Of a DNA stretch of 64,000 nt, positions 8,377 through 17,100 are shown one piece after another. Positions within the stretch are counted from its first letter, which is position 1, and each line of letters begins with the position of its first letter. The translations under genes were made by a program, and so were the position numbers. Below the pieces are notes generated by a model. That model made no database searches. It was not told the origin of the DNA and was given only the letters and a program-made list of their open reading frames with translations. Origin of the DNA: Ewingella sp963519305 (lineage in GTDB: Bacteria; Pseudomonadota; Gammaproteobacteria; Enterobacterales; Enterobacteriaceae); contig CAUQMS010000021.1 in NCBI GenBank assembly GCA_963519305.1, positions 1 through 64,000 of the forward strand. Direction: 5' to 3'.

Positions 8377-8559
8377 ATGGATCATCGTTTACTCGAAATA
8401 GTCGCTTGTCCTGTGTGTACCGGTAAGCTCTATTTCAATAAAGAATCGCAAGAGTTGGTGTGTAAAGTGGACGGGCTGGCTTATCCCGTTCGTGATGGCA
8501 TTCCGGTGTTATTAGAAACTGAAGCCCGCGCGCTTTCTGCTGACGAGACGCACCCATGA
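8377..8559 (+). CDS. ycaR: YcaR, Trm112-family small zinc-ribbon-like protein
   Basis: This 60-residue protein belongs to the Trm112/YcaR (UPF0434) family. It keeps the N-terminal LLEIVACPVCTGKL with the CxxC pair and the VRDGIPVLL strand. Eukaryotic Trm112 activates methyltransferases; the role of the bacterial protein is not settled. GGGGAGGAAG just before the ATG is a strong ribosome site. The stop overlaps the kdsB start by 4 bp (ATGA), so it is coupled to CMP-Kdo synthesis, as in E. coli. Intact. Confidence 0.93.
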   Translation: MDHRLLEIVACPVCTGKLYFNKESQELVCKVDGLAYPVRDGIPVLLETEARALSADETHP

Positions 8560-9305
8560 GTTTCATTGTTATCATTCCCGCCCGCTTTGCTTCCAGCCGT
8601 TTACCCGGCAAGCCTTTGGCCGATATCAATGGAAAACCTATGGTTATCCATGTGATGGAACGCGCCATGGAGTCCGGTGCCGATCGCGTCATTGTGGCCA
8701 CCGACCATCCCGACGTATTTAAAGCCGTTGAAGCGGCGGGTGGCGAAGTCTGCATGACCCGTGCCGATCACCAGTCCGGGACCGAGCGCCTGGCTGAAGT
8801 CATCGAGAAATACGGTTTTTCTGATGACGATATTATCGTCAATGTGCAGGGTGATGAACCCCTTGTGCCACCGGTGATTATCCGTCAGGTAGCAGAAAAC
8901 CTTGCCTCATGCGAAGCCGGGATGGCAACGCTGGCGGTACCGATTGAAACCGCGGAAGAAGCCTTCAACCCCAACGCGGTGAAAGTGGTGATGGACATCA
9001 ACGGCTACGCACTTTACTTCTCCCGCGCCACCATTCCGTGGGAGCGAGAGCGTTTTGCCAAATCCAAAGAGAGCGTGGGCGACACCTTCCTGCGCCATAT
9101 CGGTATATATGCTTACCGTGCCGGATTTGTGAGACGTTACGTGACCTGGGCGCCAAGCCTGCTGGAGAATATTGAACTGCTGGAGCAACTGCGCGTTCTC
9201 TGGTACGGTGAAAAAATTCACGTGGCAGTGGCGAAAGCCATTCCGTCAGTCGGTGTCGATACCCCTGAGGATTTACAGCGCGTACGTGAGTTTTTCGGTC
9301 ACTAA
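8556..9305 (+). CDS. kdsB: 3-deoxy-manno-octulosonate cytidylyltransferase (CMP-Kdo synthetase)
   Basis: The 249-residue enzyme activates Kdo with CTP in the cytoplasm for transfer onto lipid A. The N-terminal nucleotide-binding motif IIPARFASSRLPGKPL is present, as are ATDHPDVF near residue 50, NVQGDEPLVPP near residue 98, and the C-terminal VDTPEDLQRVR. It overlaps ycaR by 4 bp and is followed by a good intrinsic terminator. Together with lpxK and msbA it gives this region three steps in lipid A-Kdo biogenesis. The length is normal and no lesion is seen. Confidence 0.98.
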   Translation: MSFIVIIPARFASSRLPGKPLADINGKPMVIHVMERAMESGADRVIVATDHPDVFKAVEAAGGEVCMTRADHQSGTERLAEVIEKYGFSDDDIIVNVQGDEPLVPPVIIRQVAENLASCEAGMATLAVPIETAEEAFNPNAVKVVMDINGYALYFSRATIPWERERFAKSKESVGDTFLRHIGIYAYRAGFVRRYVTWAPSLLENIELLEQLRVLWYGEKIHVAVAKAIPSVGVDTPEDLQRVREFFGH

Positions 9306-9344
9306 AATAGCGTGTGATGGATTATTTTCATCACCAGCACGGAT

Positions 9345-9377
9345 ACGGAATGTCGCTGCGGCATTCCGTTTTTTTTT
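9345..9377 (+). terminator. Intrinsic terminator after kdsB
   Basis: The stem ACGGAATG / CATTCCGT with a 9-base loop is followed by nine T. Confidence 0.85.
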
Positions 9378-9509
9378 CTGACTCCTGCCGCAGCGCCTTT
9401 CCGCTTTTATGCGTCTCGTTTTATGCCGTTTTCATTGATCTGAAACGGAGAAATCTCCTCGCGATGCTTCCATCATAGCCCTGAGCCTATTTACCACTGT
9501 GTAATGATT

Positions 9510-10403
9510 ATGGAACAGCTGAAAGCCGAATTAAGTATTGTCCTGGGCGAAAGTATCTCCCGACTGGAATGCGTCAGTGAACAGCCTTATGCCCATCTCT
9601 TTGCGATTTATGATGAGCAGGGGCACGCGATGCCTTTAATGGCGAAAAGCTTTACCTGTGCCGGTATTGCGGCGCAGGAAGCTTATAAACTTTCTATGCT
9701 GGCGCGCGAAGGGGTTGTCAGGGTGCCGACAGTCTTTGGTATGGTGACCACCCAGCAACCGCCTTATCAGGAAATTTTACTGATTGAGCGTCTGCGGGGT
9801 GTTTCCGCAGAAGCGCCTACACGCACACCTCAGCGCTGGGACGTGCTGATGGAGCAAATCGTCGAAGGGTTGTTAGCATGGCATCGCATAGACAGCCACG
9901 GGTGTGTCGGGAGTGTTGACAGTACGCAGGAAAATAGCTGGACGGCGTGGTATCAGCAGCGGGTTGAGGTGCTGTGGGCCTCAGTGAGTAATCTGCACTC
10001 CGCCCTCCTGACACAGGAAGATCGCACGCTGTTGTTTCGGGCGCGGGCCAGCCTGAAAAGTCTATTTGTTGATTTCAACGACAATCCGGTGCTGGTGCAT
10101 GGCAATCTCTCGCTGCGCAGTCTGCTAAAAGATCCGCGCAGTGACCAACTGCTGGCTATGATCAATCCGGGCACCGTTTTGTGGGCACCCCGTGAGTTTG
10201 ATCTCTTCCGCCTGTGGGAGAAAGGCATGAGTGAGCAACTGCTGTTCAGCTACTTACAGCGCGCGCCCGTCGCTGAAAGTTTCCTCGCCCGACGCTGGCT
10301 TTACATCGTGTGGGAGAGCGTCGCTCATCTTATTCATACCGGGAAATTTGACCGGCGCGCTTTTGACTATGCGCGCCAGCAACTGTTGCCCTGGCTGAAT
10401 TAA
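9510..10403 (+). CDS. ycbJ: YcbJ, phosphotransferase-fold protein with altered catalytic loop
   Basis: This 297-residue protein is the YcbJ family, related in fold to aminoglycoside phosphotransferases. In those enzymes the catalytic loop is HGDxxxxN. Here it reads VLVHGNLSLRSLL, so the Asp is Asn and the later Asn is missing. The metal-binding segment is INPGTVLWAPREFDL. The same HGN form occurs in E. coli YcbJ as I recall it, so this is a family trait and suggests a non-catalytic or unusual activity. An ATG at 9504 is also in frame, but the one at 9510 aligns with E. coli MEQL and gives the same length. It converges with elyC, with a 4-bp overlap at their 3' ends. Its biological role is unknown. 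Confidence 0.88.
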   Translation: MEQLKAELSIVLGESISRLECVSEQPYAHLFAIYDEQGHAMPLMAKSFTCAGIAAQEAYKLSMLAREGVVRVPTVFGMVTTQQPPYQEILLIERLRGVSAEAPTRTPQRWDVLMEQIVEGLLAWHRIDSHGCVGSVDSTQENSWTAWYQQRVEVLWASVSNLHSALLTQEDRTLLFRARASLKSLFVDFNDNPVLVHGNLSLRSLLKDPRSDQLLAMINPGTVLWAPREFDLFRLWEKGMSEQLLFSYLQRAPVAESFLARRWLYIVWESVAHLIHTGKFDRRAFDYARQQLLPWLN

Positions 10404-11176
10404 CCTGATGTTGACGGGCTGCTAAGCCACTGCCAGGCCCGTCCCAACGTTTCATACCAGATGCGCTCGCTGTGCGATAAAAACAGCGGGCTGGGTAATA
10501 TTCTCTCCCACGGATTCAGCGGCGAGTCGATGGCCAGCTGGTTCGCCGGAGCCGGAACAGGCGTCAGTCCCTGTTGCTCAAAGAAAATCATGGCGCGCGG
10601 TAAATGATTGGCTGAAGTTACCAGCACCATAGGTTGTTGTCCTATCAGCGCTTTGACCTGTTGTGCCTCCTCTTGTGTATCCCGCGGCGTATCCACTTTA
10701 ACGATATCGCTTTCCGGTACGCCCAGACTGATGGCGACTTTTGCCGCGACTTCAGCACTGCTCACCGGATTGGAGATAGCTTTTCCACCCGTAAAAATCA
10801 TCTTTGCGCCCGGGTTAAGACGGTAGATGCGAACACCTTCGACTACGCGCGGCAGGCTATTGTTGATCAGGTTGGAACCCGGCGCCCACTCAGGGTTATA
10901 GGTATAACCGCCGCCCAGCACAACGATGTATTTGACGGGTTTTGCAGCGTCAGGCTGGTAAGTTGGGTAGGTGTTTTCCAGCGGTCGCAGCAGGCTGTCG
11001 GCTACGGGTTGCAGGCTCAGTAAAGCCAGAATTAACCAACTCACTAAAAAACAGACTTTACCGGCCTTCTGCCAGCGCGTGAACCACAGTAAAACCAGCG
11101 CGAATGCCATCAGCAATAATATAAAGGGCAAAGGTAATAACAGCCCGCCGACGGCTTTTTTGAGCACAAACAGCAT
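10400..11176 (-). CDS. elyC: ElyC, DUF218 envelope biogenesis factor
   Basis: The 258-residue inner-membrane protein has two N-terminal hydrophobic helices (about residues 8-30 and 40-56). A DUF218 domain follows, with YIVVLGGGYTYNP, MIFTGG and VTSANHLPRAMIFF. In E. coli, ElyC (YcbC) is needed for envelope integrity and peptidoglycan synthesis at low temperature, possibly through undecaprenyl lipid carrier use. AAGGAG lies at proper distance from the start. It is divergent from cmoM and convergent with ycbJ. Intact. Confidence 0.94.
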   Translation of the reverse strand: MLFVLKKAVGGLLLPLPFILLLMAFALVLLWFTRWQKAGKVCFLVSWLILALLSLQPVADSLLRPLENTYPTYQPDAAKPVKYIVVLGGGYTYNPEWAPGSNLINNSLPRVVEGVRIYRLNPGAKMIFTGGKAISNPVSSAEVAAKVAISLGVPESDIVKVDTPRDTQEEAQQVKALIGQQPMVLVTSANHLPRAMIFFEQQGLTPVPAPANQLAIDSPLNPWERILPSPLFLSHSERIWYETLGRAWQWLSSPSTSG

Positions 11177-11335
11177 CAGAAAGAGCTCCTTTTGAGTGAA
11201 AAAACGGCATCCGGGAATGAATCGACGTCAGGATGATTTATTCTACGTCAGCCTGTGCCAAAATAGCAGGCTGGTCGGTCTGTTCGCCATTAAGCCATCG
11301 GCCCATTTTCTTCTTCTCGCAGCAGGTGCCACTCC

Positions 11336-12121
11336 ATGCAGGATCGCAATTTCGACGATATAGCCGAAAAATTTTCGCGCAATATCTATGGCACGACGAA
11401 AGGACGGATTCGTCAGGCGGTACTGGGGCAAGATCTACGGGAATTAATCGCCACTTTGCCTGATCGCCCGCTGCGTATTCTCGATGCCGGCGGTGGTGAA
11501 GGGCAAATGGCGTGTGAACTCGCCGCTTTAGGACATCAGGTCTTGTTGTGCGATCTCTCAGGTGAGATGATCCGTCGCGCAAAAGTGGCCGCCGATGAAA
11601 AAGGTGTGAGCGGGAACATGCAATTTGTACAATGTCCTGCTCAGAACATTGCACAGCATTTGGAACAGCCAGTTGATCTGATATTGTTTCACGCGGTGAT
11701 TGAATGGCTGGCTGAGCCACAACAGGCTTTGCAGGCGTTAACCGATTGCCTTGCGCCTGGTGGCGCGCTATCGCTGATGTTCTACAATATCCACGGTCTG
11801 GTTATGCGACATATGATCCTGGGTAATTTCGGTCACGTTGAAGCAGGCGTTCCAAAAATTAAAAAAAGCTCGCTGTTGCCCGATCACCCGCTGGAGCCAA
11901 AACAGGTTTACCAATGGCTTGAAGAACTCGGGATGAAAATCGGTGGCAAGACGGGCGTCCGGGTATTCCATGATTACCTGCGTAACCGGCAACAACATAA
12001 ACAGGATTTCGACGAGCTTCTGGCGCTGGAACAGCGTTACTGCCGACAGGAACCTTTTGTTAGTTTGGGACGTTACATCCATGTGATGGCGCACAAACCC
12101 AATCTGAAGGACAAATCATGA
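11336..12121 (+). CDS. cmoM: tRNA 5-carboxymethoxyuridine methyltransferase
   Basis: This 261-residue SAM-dependent methyltransferase (formerly SmtA) starts MQDRNFDDIAEKFSRNIYGT as in E. coli. The SAM motif ILDAGGGEGQ is at about residues 48-57 and DLSGEMI at about 81-87. The family converts cmo5U34 to its methyl ester in a subset of wobble-position tRNAs. The stop overlaps the mukF start by 4 bp, so this is the first gene of the cmoM-mukF-mukE-mukB operon. The methyltransferase is not part of the condensin, but the arrangement is conserved. Confidence 0.96.
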   Translation: MQDRNFDDIAEKFSRNIYGTTKGRIRQAVLGQDLRELIATLPDRPLRILDAGGGEGQMACELAALGHQVLLCDLSGEMIRRAKVAADEKGVSGNMQFVQCPAQNIAQHLEQPVDLILFHAVIEWLAEPQQALQALTDCLAPGGALSLMFYNIHGLVMRHMILGNFGHVEAGVPKIKKSSLLPDHPLEPKQVYQWLEELGMKIGGKTGVRVFHDYLRNRQQHKQDFDELLALEQRYCRQEPFVSLGRYIHVMAHKPNLKDKS

Positions 12122-13440
12122 GTGAATTTTCCCAGACTGTCCCCGAACTGGTCGCCTGGGCACGTAAAAATGACTTCTCAATTTCGCTGCCAACGGAGAG
12201 GCTGGCCTTTCTTCTGGCAATCGCGACGCTCAATGGTGAGCGTCTTGATGGGGAAATGAGCGAAGGTGAACTGGTTGATGCGTTCCGTCACGTAAGCAAA
12301 GGCTTCGAGCAGACGCATGAAACTGTCACAGTACGTGCTAACAACGCTATCAATGATATGGTGCGTCAGCGTTTGCTCAATCGTTTTGTCAGTGAACTGG
12401 CCGACGGCAACGCCATTTATCGCTTAACGCCGCTTGGGATTGGCATTACCGACTACTATATCCGCCAGCGCGAATTCTCCACGCTACGCCTTTCTATGCA
12501 GCTGTCTATCGTGGCGCAGGAGCTAAAGCGTGCGGCCGATGCGGCCGAAGAGGGTGGCGATGAGTTCCACTGGCACCGCAATGTTTTTGCCCCGCTGAAA
12601 TACTCAGTAGCCGAGATCTTTGACAGCATCGACATGACCCAAAGGATCATGGACGAACAGCAGCAGGGCGTGAAAGATGACATTGCTTCCCTGCTCAATA
12701 AAGACTGGCGTGCGGCGATCTCCAGCTGCGAAATGCTCTTGTCCGAAACGTCCGGCACGCTGCGTGAATTGCAGGATACGCTGGAGGCCGCGGGTGATCT
12801 GCTGCAGGCGCATTTACTGCGTATTCAGGAGTTCACCATGGGCGATAGCGAATTAGGCTTCGTTGATAAGCTGGTGTTTGACCTGCAAAGTAAACTTGAC
12901 CGCATCACCAGCTGGGGTCAGCAGGCTATTGATCTCTGGATCGGCTACGACCGTCACGTCCACAAATTTATTCGTACTGCCATCGACATGGATAAAAACC
13001 GCGTATTTGCGCAGCGTTTACGTCAGTCGGTGCAAAACTATTTCGATCAGCCCTGGACCCTGACGTTTGCTAATGCCGAACGTCTGCTGGACATGCGTGA
13101 CGAAGAGCTGGCCTTGCGCAGCGAAGAAGTGACCGGTGAATTACCCCCTGATCTCGAATATGAAGAGTTCAGCGAAATACGTGAACAACTGACCGCGTTG
13201 ATAGAACAGGCATTGCAGGTTTATCAACAACAGAAGACGCCACTCAACCTGGGAACCGTGATGCGTGATTATCTCGAGCAGTATCCGCGTGCGCGGCATT
13301 TTGATGTAGCGCGAATTGTAGTCGACCAGGCTGTGCGCCTTGGTGTGGCTGAAGCAGATTTTTCAGGGTTGCCAGCCGAATGGCAGGCAATCAATGATTT
13401 CGGAGCCAAGGTGCAGGCCCATGTCATCGACAAATATTGA
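12118..13440 (+). CDS. mukF: Chromosome partition protein MukF (kleisin)
   Basis: The 440-residue length equals E. coli MukF. An N-terminal winged-helix dimerisation domain comes first, then long helical segments, then the C-terminal winged-helix that binds the MukB head. As the kleisin, MukF links two MukB heads and carries MukE in the MukBEF condensin, which organises the chromosome outside Ter. It overlaps cmoM by 4 bp, and its 3' end overlaps mukE by 20 bp. All three muk genes look intact. Confidence 0.97.
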   Translation: MSEFSQTVPELVAWARKNDFSISLPTERLAFLLAIATLNGERLDGEMSEGELVDAFRHVSKGFEQTHETVTVRANNAINDMVRQRLLNRFVSELADGNAIYRLTPLGIGITDYYIRQREFSTLRLSMQLSIVAQELKRAADAAEEGGDEFHWHRNVFAPLKYSVAEIFDSIDMTQRIMDEQQQGVKDDIASLLNKDWRAAISSCEMLLSETSGTLRELQDTLEAAGDLLQAHLLRIQEFTMGDSELGFVDKLVFDLQSKLDRITSWGQQAIDLWIGYDRHVHKFIRTAIDMDKNRVFAQRLRQSVQNYFDQPWTLTFANAERLLDMRDEELALRSEEVTGELPPDLEYEEFSEIREQLTALIEQALQVYQQQKTPLNLGTVMRDYLEQYPRARHFDVARIVVDQAVRLGVAEADFSGLPAEWQAINDFGAKVQAHVIDKY

Positions 13441-14149
13441 ACACATAATGCCAGCTAAGCTGGCGCAGGCGTTGGCGAACTCCCTCTTTCCTGCCCTGGA
13501 CAGTCAGCTTCGGTCTGGCCGTCACATTGGCATTGATGAATTGGATAACCACGCCTTCCTGATGGATTATCAGGAAGAACTCGAGCTATTTTACAACCGT
13601 TACAGCGTTGAACTGATCCGTGCGCCAGAAGGGTTCTTCTACCTGCGCCCGCGTTCTACCACGCTTATCCCGCGTTCGGTGCTTTCCGAGCTGGATATGA
13701 TGGTCGGCAAAATTCTCTGCTATCTCTACCTCAGCCCTGAGCGGCTGGCGCATGAAGGTATTTTCACCCAGCAGGAGTTATACGACGAATTGCTGAGCCT
13801 GGCCGACGAATCCAAGTTGATGAAATACGTCAACCAGCGCTCTACCGGTTCTGATCTGGATCGTCAGAAACTGCAAGATAAAGTGAGAACCTCGCTTAAT
13901 CGCCTGCGCCGCTTGGGCATGGTCTGGTTTATGGGCGCGGACAGCACTAAATTCCGTATTACCGAAGCCGTGTTCCGCTTCGGCGCCGATGTGCGCAGCG
14001 GTGACGACGCCCGCGAAGCGCAGTTACGGATGATCCGCGACGGTGAAGCGATGCCGATTGAAAATGCCTTATCGCTCAATGATGAAAATGATGACGGCGA
14101 ACCGCAGGCTGAGCAGGGCAACGACAGCGCAGAGGATGAACAGGAATGA
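13421..14149 (+). CDS. mukE: Chromosome partition protein MukE (kite)
   Basis: Translation from 13421 gives 242 residues starting MSSTNIEHIMPAKLAQALAN, matching E. coli MukE (MSSTNIEQVMPVKLAQ). A longer open frame starting further upstream lies inside mukF and is not supported. A shorter alternative start is the ATG at 13448. The tandem winged-helix 'kite' protein binds MukF and regulates MukB ATPase. The acidic C-terminal tail (DENDDGEPQAEQ) is typical. The stop overlaps the mukB start (ATGA). Confidence 0.96.
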   Translation: MSSTNIEHIMPAKLAQALANSLFPALDSQLRSGRHIGIDELDNHAFLMDYQEELELFYNRYSVELIRAPEGFFYLRPRSTTLIPRSVLSELDMMVGKILCYLYLSPERLAHEGIFTQQELYDELLSLADESKLMKYVNQRSTGSDLDRQKLQDKVRTSLNRLRRLGMVWFMGADSTKFRITEAVFRFGADVRSGDDAREAQLRMIRDGEAMPIENALSLNDENDDGEPQAEQGNDSAEDEQE

Positions 14150-17100
14150 TTGAACGCGGCAAATTTCGCTCGCTAACACTGGTTAACTGGAACGGCTTTT
14201 TTGCCCGAACGTTTGACCTCGATGCGTTAGTGACTACGCTTTCCGGCGGTAACGGAGCCGGTAAATCCACCACCATGGCGGCCTTCGTCACGGCGCTGAT
14301 CCCTGACTTAACCTTGCTGCATTTTCGTAACACCACGGAAGCGGGCGCTACCTCGGGTTCGCGCGATAAAGGCCTGCACGGTAAACTGCGCGCGGGCGTC
14401 TGCTATTCAACGCTGGACGTGGTGAACTCGCGCCACCAGCGCGTGATCGTCGGTGTACGTCTGCAACAGGTTGCCGGTCGTGACCGTAAAGTAGACATCA
14501 AACCCTTCACCATTCAGGGTCTGCCAACGTCGATTCAACCGACAGAAATTCTGACGGAAACCGTCGGAGAGCGTCAGGCACGTGTGCTGTCTTTGCAGGA
14601 GCTGAAAGACAGTGTTGAAGCGATGGAAGGGGTGCAGTTTAAGCAGTTCAACTCCATCACTGACTACCATTCGCTGATGTTTGATCTGGGTGTTATTCCG
14701 CGTCGTCTGCGTACGGCTTCCGATCGCAGTAAATTTTACCGCCTGATCGAAGCATCACTTTACGGCGGTATATCCAGCGCCATTACCCGTTCCCTGCGCG
14801 ACTACCTGTTGCCGGAAAACAGCGGCGTGCGTAAAGCCTTCCAGGATATGGAAGCGGCGTTGCGCGAAAACCGTATGACGCTGGAAGCCATTCGTGTTAC
14901 CCAGTCTGACCGTGACCTGTTTAAGCATCTGATTTCAGAAGCGACGTCCTACGTGGCAGCTGACTACATGCGCCACGCCAACGAACGCCGGATTCATCTC
15001 GATGGCGCGCTGGTACTGCGTAATGACTTACTGACCAGCCGTAAACAGCTTGCAAGTGAACAGTACCGCCACGTAGAAATGGCGCGTGAACTGGCAGAGC
15101 AGAGTGGTTCACAAAGTGATCTGGAAACTGATTATCAGGCGGCCAGTGACCACCTGAGTCTGGTGCAGACCGCGATGCGTCAGCAGGAAAAAATCGAGCG
15201 CTACGAAGGTGATCTCGAAGAGCTGACCTATCGCCTCGAAGAACAGAATGAAGTGGTGGCCGAAGCCGGTGAGCTGCACGCCGAGCATGAAGCGCGTGCG
15301 GAAGCCGCTGAGCTCGAAGTAGATGAGCTCAAAAGCCAGCTGGCCGATTATCAGCAGGCGCTGGATGTTCAGCAAACTCGTGCCATTCAGTATCAGCAGG
15401 CGCTTCATGCTATCGAACGTGCCCGCGAACTGTGCCAGATCCCCGATCTCACTATTAAGAACAGCGAAGAGTGGCTGGAAACTTTCCAGAGCAAAGAGCA
15501 GGAAGCGACTGACATCCTGCTGATGCTGGAACAAAAAATGAGCGTGGCGGACGCCGCGCACAGCCAGTTCGAAAATGCTTATCAGCTGGTGGTGAAAATC
15601 GCCGGCGAAGTCAGCCGCAGTCAGGCCTGGCAAACCGCGCGTGAACTGCTGCGTGACTGGTCTTCCCAGCAGCATCAGGCCGAACGCGTAGAGCCATTGC
15701 GTATGCGCCTTACCGAGCTGGAAGGGCGCCTGCGTGAGCAACAGGACGCGGAGCGTCAGCTGCAGGAGTTCTGTAAGCGCACCGGTCAGGACGTGCATCC
15801 CGAAGATCTGGATGAGTTGCAGCGTGAACTCGACGTACAGATTGAAGAGTTGTCGCAGGTGGTTTCTCAGGCTGGCGAACGCCGCATGGAAATGCGTCAG
15901 GAACTTGAGCTGGTACAGTCACGTATTCGTGAACTGACTGCCCGTGCACCAGTCTGGCTTTCTGCGCAGGAAGCCCTCAGCCAGTTAAGCGAGCAAAGCA
16001 AAGAGCCTCTGGAAAGCAGCCAGCAGGTGACTGAACATATGCAGCAACTGCTGGAAACCGAGCGTGAAACCACCGTTGAACGTGACGAGGTTTCCGCGAA
16101 AAAACGCCGTATCGAAGGGCAAATTACCCGTCTAAGCCAGCCAAGCGGTGCGGAAGATTCGCGTATGATTGCGCTGGCGGAGCGTTTCGGCGGTGTGCTG
16201 CTGTCAGAGATTTATGATGACGTTACCATCGACGATGCCCCGTACTTCTCCGCTTTGTACGGCCCGTCGCGCCATGCGATCGTCGTGCCTGATTTATCAC
16301 GTATCCGCGATCAGCTCGATGGTCTGGATGACTGCCCGGAAGATTTATACCTGATCGAAGGGGATCCGCAGTCCTTCGATGACAGCGTATTTGCCGTCGA
16401 AGAGATGCCAGGTGCCGTGCTGGTGAAAAGCGGTGAGCGTCAGTGGCGTTACTCCCATTTCCCACAGGTACCACTTTTTGGTCGCGCGGCGCGTGAAAAC
16501 CGTCTCGAAACGCTGAATAAAGAGCGTGAAACCCTCTCCGAACGTTATGCCAATTTGTCGTTTGATGTGCAGAAAATTCAACGTGTGCATCAGGCTTTTA
16601 GCCGCTTTATCGGCAGTCATCTGGCCGTGGCGTTTGATGCTGATCCGGAAGCAGAAATCCGTACTCTGAGCGGCCGACGTGGTGAACTGGAACGTGCGCT
16701 TAACGCCCACGAAGGTTCTAATCAGCAGCAGCGTCAGCAATACGAGCAGGCCAAAGATGCTTACGCGATGCTCAACAAACTGCAGCCGCGCGTTGGCCTG
16801 CTGTGTGATGAGACGCTGATTGATCGCGTTGAAGAGCTGCGCGAAGAGCTGGACGAAGCGCAGCATTCTGCCCGCTTTATTCAGCAGCACAGCGCTTCCC
16901 TGATCAAACTTGAACCGCTGGTTGCCGTGCTGCAAAGCGACCCGGAACAGCATGACCAGTTGAAAGAGGACTATGCTCAGGCACAGCACGCTCAGCGTCT
17001 GGCCAAACAGCAGGCCTTCTCTCTGACGGAAGTGGTCCAACGCCGTGCGCACTTCGGTTATACCGACTCCGCCGGAATGCTGACTGAAAACTCTGACCTG

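Noticed and set aside
13340..13420. Extended MukE start at 13340
   Set aside because: The added 27 residues overlap mukF in another frame and do not match the family; MSSTNIE at 13421 does.
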